Below are positions 60,827-64,000 of a stretch of DNA of 64,000 nucleotides, in pieces (the first letter of the stretch is position 1; each line of letters begins with the position of its first letter). A model generated the notes under the pieces. That model made no database searches. It was not told the DNA's origin and saw only the letters and a program-made list of their open reading frames with translations. Source of the stretch: Neobacillus sp. YX16. GTDB lineage: Bacteria > Bacillota > Bacilli > Bacillales > Cytobacillaceae. The translations under genes and the position numbers were made by a program. The stretch lies in NCBI RefSeq assembly GCF_030123505.1, contig NZ_CP126115.1, positions 1,564,001 through 1,628,000 of the forward strand, read 5' to 3'.

Positions 60827-61468
60827 ATGATGAAGCATTGGGACCAGTTTTTAGCTCCATATAAACAGGCAGTGTCAGAGTTGAAAATAAAATTAAAAGG
60901 GATGAGAGGACAATTTGAGCTAGATTCCAGCCATTCACCAATTGAATTTGTGACGGGGAGAGTTAAGCCAATTGCAAGTATCCTTGATAAAGCAAATCAA
61001 AAGGGTATTCCACTAGATAAATTGGAAGAAGAAATGCAGGATATTGCTGGAATGCGAATCATGTGTCAATTTGTAGACGACATTCATCATGTTGTTAGCT
61101 TATTAAGAAATCGAAATGATCTTCAAATTGTTGAGGAAAGGGATTATATTTCATACAAAAAGACAAGTGGATATCGCTCTTACCATGTAGTTATCATGTA
61201 TCCTGTTCAAACAATTCATGGAGAAAAAAGGATTCTTGCTGAAATACAAATAAGAACCTTAGCGATGAACTTTTGGGCAACAATTGAACACACATTGAGT
61301 TATAAATATAAAGGGATTTTCCCAACTGATATTCAAATGAGGCTCCAGCGAGCTGCGGAAGCAGCATTTCGTTTAGATGAAGAAATGTCATTGATTCGTG
61401 GTGAAATCCAAGAGGCCCAAGCGTTTTTTACGAGAAATAAAGAGTTTAAACAAGAAGAGAAAAGCTGA
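60827..61468 (+). CDS. yjbM: Small alarmone synthetase RelQ/SasB (YjbM)
   Basis: Makes (p)ppGpp from GTP/GDP and ATP. The 213-residue protein has only the synthetase domain: IAGMRIMCQFVDDIHHVV, KKTSGYRSYHVVIMYPV (G-loop Tyr) and EIQIRTLAMNFWATIEH (ExQIRT), plus the C-terminal tetramer helices. No HD hydrolase domain. Two adjacent ATGs (60827, 60830) follow GGGGTGGA; either may start. It is in an operon with nadK and rluD-like gene. Confidence 0.94.
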   Translation: MMKHWDQFLAPYKQAVSELKIKLKGMRGQFELDSSHSPIEFVTGRVKPIASILDKANQKGIPLDKLEEEMQDIAGMRIMCQFVDDIHHVVSLLRNRNDLQIVEERDYISYKKTSGYRSYHVVIMYPVQTIHGEKRILAEIQIRTLAMNFWATIEHTLSYKYKGIFPTDIQMRLQRAAEAAFRLDEEMSLIRGEIQEAQAFFTRNKEFKQEEKS

Positions 61469-61507
61469 TAGAGCTTTTGTAAATTTCAGTACAAGGAGTA
61501 TACGATG

Positions 61508-62308
61508 ATGAAATTTGCCATTACATCCAAAGGAGATCAAAAGTCGAATATCTTAATGCACAAGATGAGAACGTATTTACTGGACTTTGATCTTATTTAC
61601 GACGAGGACCAACCAGATATTGTCGTCTCAATTGGAGGCGACGGGACACTTCTATATGCTTTTCACCGATACAGCAGCCGCTTGGATAAGACCGCTTTTG
61701 TTGGTATTCATACTGGACATTTAGGTTTTTATGCTGACTGGACACCTGATGAAATTGAGAAGCTCGTCATTGCGATTGCCAAGACACCATATCAGGTTGT
61801 TGAATATCCATTAATTGAAGTAATCATCCGTTACCAGCATGCAGGTAAGGAATCCAGATATCTTGCACTAAACGAATCAACTGTCAAAAGTGTTGAAGGG
61901 ACATTGGTTATGGATGTGGAAATACGCGGGCAGCACTTTGAACGGTTTCGAGGGGATGGTTTATGTGTCTCCACGCCATCAGGCAGTACTGCTTACAATA
62001 AAGCACTTGGTGGGGCTATTATCCATCCATCGATATCTGCATTACAGGTTGCAGAGATGGCTTCAATAAATAATCGCGTTTTTCGAACGGTTGGATCACC
62101 TCTAATCCTGCCATCCCATCATACTTGTATGCTGAAACCAGTTAATCGGGTAGATTTCCAAGTAACGGTTGATCATCTTACTTTACTTCATAAAGATGTA
62201 AAATCAATTCAATTCAGGGTGCCAGATGAAAAAATTCGCTTTGCTCGTTTTCGTCCATTTCCTTTTTGGAAGAGGGTCCATGATTCATTTATATCGGATT
62301 CCGATTAA
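61508..62308 (+). CDS. nadK: NAD kinase
   Basis: Makes NADP from NAD and ATP. The 266-residue protein has the GGDGT motif ([10 protein letters not shown], about residue 42-46), the conserved NE in [10 protein letters not shown], and the glycine loop [17 protein letters not shown]. The second of two ATGs (61508) matches the B. subtilis N-terminus MKFA and keeps better spacing to AAGGAG. Same operon as yjbM. Confidence 0.95.
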   Translation: MKFAITSKGDQKSNILMHKMRTYLLDFDLIYDEDQPDIVVSIGGDGTLLYAFHRYSSRLDKTAFVGIHTGHLGFYADWTPDEIEKLVIAIAKTPYQVVEYPLIEVIIRYQHAGKESRYLALNESTVKSVEGTLVMDVEIRGQHFERFRGDGLCVSTPSGSTAYNKALGGAIIHPSISALQVAEMASINNRVFRTVGSPLILPSHHTCMLKPVNRVDFQVTVDHLTLLHKDVKSIQFRVPDEKIRFARFRPFPFWKRVHDSFISDSD

Positions 62309-62334
62309 TCCTAATAGCTGGAGGAAAAAACATC

Positions 62335-63234
62335 ATGATATCAGGTTTTCAACTTCAGTGGGAAGTTAATAAACAGCAAGCAGGCCGAATGATTAAGGAA
62401 TTCTTGAAAGAAGAAGAGATATCTCGAATTGCTCTAACGGATATTAAATTTAATGGCGGGAAAATTCTGGTGAATGACATTGAAGTGAATGTTCGTTATG
62501 TGTTAAAAGAGGGTGAATTCTTAACCGTTATTTTTCCTCCTGAAAACCCAAGTGCAGGGGCAGCAGGGGAAAAAATCCCATTGGAGATTCTTTTTGAAGA
62601 CCAATATTTACTGATTGTTAACAAACCTGCTGGCATGAGTACCATTCCATCGCGAGAACATCCCACAGGAAGTCTGGCTAACGCCTTGATAGGATACTAT
62701 GAAGAAATTGGAATAAGAGCTACCTCTCATATTGTCACCCGTTTGGATAGAGATACTTCTGGTATTGTCTTAATTGCAAAGCATCGCCATGTTCATCATC
62801 TACTAAGCAAACAACAGAAAAATGGTAATATAAAAAGAACATATGAAGCACTTGCAGAGGGTAATCTTGTACTCGAAGAAGGTTCAATTGAGGAGCCGAT
62901 TGGAAGAAAGTTGGACAGTATTATTGAAAGAGAGGTACGGAGTGACGGGCAATATGCGTGCACCCATTACAAGGTACTTAATAGATATAAAGAGTTTACA
63001 CATGTTGAATTACAGCTAAAGACTGGTCGAACACATCAAATTAGGGTTCACATGTCTTTTATTGGGCACCCCTTATTGGGAGATGACCTATACGGGGGTA
63101 ACCAAACGCTGATTAATCGGCAGGCACTACATTGTAAAAAGATTCATTTTCCTCACCCATTTAGTGGCCAGGATATGAATTTCACATTAAACCTTCCTGA
63201 AGATTTGAATGTATTAATAAAGGCTGACTCCTAG
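62335..63234 (+). CDS. yjbO: RluA/RluD-family RNA pseudouridine synthase (YjbO)
   Basis: A 299-residue enzyme with an N-terminal S4-like region (residues about 10-75) and the catalytic domain: ILFEDQYLLIVNKPAGMST, HIVTRLDRDTSGIVLIAK (catalytic Asp in RLDRDTSG), LKTGRTHQIRVHMSFIGHPLLGD. It modifies 23S rRNA or tRNA; the target site is not predictable. GCTGGAGG precedes the ATG. Confidence 0.93.
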   Translation: MISGFQLQWEVNKQQAGRMIKEFLKEEEISRIALTDIKFNGGKILVNDIEVNVRYVLKEGEFLTVIFPPENPSAGAAGEKIPLEILFEDQYLLIVNKPAGMSTIPSREHPTGSLANALIGYYEEIGIRATSHIVTRLDRDTSGIVLIAKHRHVHHLLSKQQKNGNIKRTYEALAEGNLVLEEGSIEEPIGRKLDSIIEREVRSDGQYACTHYKVLNRYKEFTHVELQLKTGRTHQIRVHMSFIGHPLLGDDLYGGNQTLINRQALHCKKIHFPHPFSGQDMNFTLNLPEDLNVLIKADS

Positions 63235-63253
63235 AATGTCAGCCTTTTTGCGT
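63217..63253. terminator. Terminator between yjbO and prpE
   Basis: AAAGGCTGAC-TCCTAGAAT-GTCAGCCTTTTTG, overlapping the end of yjbO. Confidence 0.88.
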
Positions 63254-63309
63254 TTTTTGGTGATTTCCTAGGAAATTTGTCGATGTTGATAGGATTATTT
63301 ACCCTATTT

Positions 63310-64000
63310 TTAAGCAAAGTCTTTAAATTTTTCTCCTATGTATGGCATAGTAGAATCTACAGAAACTATTTCCAACTCTGGGTACCGGAGGGCAGTTAAC
63401 TTACCCCCAAAAACAGCTCCAGTATCAATATTATAGGTATTATTAATAACTCTTGGTTCTCTTACCGGTGTGTGACCATAAACGATTAAAGGCTTACCAG
63501 CATACTGCTTAGCCCAATCTCTTCTTACAGGAGAACCATCTGGGTTTTTCTCACCTGTAATATCTCCATAAAGGACAAACGTCTTCACTTTAGAGTTTGT
63601 TTTGCCGATAAATTCTTCTTTGATCCCAGCGTGGGCAATAACTAGCTTATCTTGATCTACTATTAAATGAAGCGGCGATTTTTCATAGAGTTCGATGAAT
63701 TTCCTTTTAGTGGTTTGCTGTTCTTTTCGTGGCAGTGATTTGAATTCTGCTACAGTTGTTTCAAGCCCATGGGTTTCCTGAACCTTATTCCCAAGAAAGT
63801 AACGATACAGTTTATTACAATGGTTTCCAGGTGTGTAAAATGCCTTTTTCTGCTCTATTACCAGTCGCCATACTATTTCAGCAACCTTTAGAGAAGATGG
63901 ACCGCGATCCGTTAAATCGCCAACAAAACCTAACAGCCTGTTTTCGGGATGAGACGGGATTCCATCACTCCACTGGTAACCCAACTTCTTAGTTAAAGCT
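63310..64000 (-). CDS. prpE: Bis(5'-nucleosyl)-tetraphosphatase PrpE, 5' end outside window
   Basis: Metallophosphatase (PPP family) that hydrolyses Ap4A; B. subtilis PrpE also affects germination. The visible 230 residues have GDLTDRG (metal ligands), [14 protein letters not shown] (GNH), AHAGIKEEF and [21 protein letters not shown]. The frame stays open to the window edge (upstream residues [14 protein letters not shown]), so the N-terminal DIHG motif lies beyond base 64000. The TTG at 63984 is not a true start. Confidence 0.93.
   Translation of the reverse strand, partial: ALTKKLGYQWSDGIPSHPENRLLGFVGDLTDRGPSSLKVAEIVWRLVIEQKKAFYTPGNHCNKLYRYFLGNKVQETHGLETTVAEFKSLPRKEQQTTKRKFIELYEKSPLHLIVDQDKLVIAHAGIKEEFIGKTNSKVKTFVLYGDITGEKNPDGSPVRRDWAKQYAGKPLIVYGHTPVREPRVINNTYNIDTGAVFGGKLTALRYPELEIVSVDSTMPYIGEKFKDFA

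Overview
The window looks like a chromosomal segment of a low-GC, endospore-forming Bacillaceae (Bacillus/Neobacillus-like). The reasons are a complete gerP spore-coat operon, comK, spx/mecA, AT-rich intergenic DNA, GGAGG-type ribosome binding sites, TTG/GTG starts, and long stretches of gene order that, from memory, match Bacillus subtilis (yhfN-yhzC-comK-yhjD-yhjE-sip-addB-addA-gerPF..A-yisL-yisN-asnO; yitK-yitL-yitS-yitT-ipi-yizC-yitU-yitV-yitW; yjzC-yjzD-yjaU-yjaV-yjzB-fabHA-fabF-yjaZ-yjbA-trpS-spxA-mecA-coiA-pepF-yizD-roxS-spxH-yjbI-yjbK-yjbL-yjbM-nadK-yjbO-prpE). No rRNA, tRNA, CRISPR array, prophage or transposase gene was seen.

Layout. 1-12.3 kb: M48 peptidase (cut by the window edge), IDEAL protein, competence regulator ComK, LCP cell-wall enzyme, DedA-like membrane protein, signal peptidase, AddAB recombination nuclease. 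12.3-14.3 kb: gerPABCDEF on the minus strand behind a SigK-like promoter. 14.4-15.4 kb: a cyclic-di-GMP-I riboswitch with terminator that now leads only to a shortened CpaF ATPase, apparently the remnant of a Tad/Flp pilus operon. 16-19.7 kb: an aldehyde:ferredoxin oxidoreductase island (MoaD-like, a second small GG-ending protein, AOR, MoeB-like). 20-32 kb: asparagine synthetase, a GH13 amylase-fold protein lacking every catalytic residue, and yit-region housekeeping genes. 32-39.5 kb: an anaerobic/molybdenum block with a radical SAM/SPASM protein, two FNR paralogues with C-terminal CX2CX4C motifs, moaA, the NO-damage repair protein RIC, moeA and mobB. Two FNR boxes sit at class II (-41.5) spacing from -10 elements. 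40-64 kb: clpB, fabH/fabF, trpS with a T-box, the spx/mecA/spxH proteolysis circuit, competence gene coiA, pepF, the RoxS/RsaE small RNA, RelQ, NAD kinase, a pseudouridine synthase and prpE (cut by the window edge).

The intergenic DNA holds two interspersed repeat families. Family A (four copies) has inverted ends and a modular interior. Family B (two copies) has a stem-loop with a conserved AAAGAAC loop but different stems, and one B copy is nested inside an A copy. One A copy sits in the loop of what looks like moeB's terminator hairpin, and another occupies the place where B. subtilis has med-comZ.

Functional themes are redox and oxygen/NO physiology (FNR pair, RIC, RoxS, truncated globin, Spx/SpxH, AOR, Mo-cofactor genes), competence and recombination (ComK, MecA, CoiA, AddAB) and spore germination (GerP).
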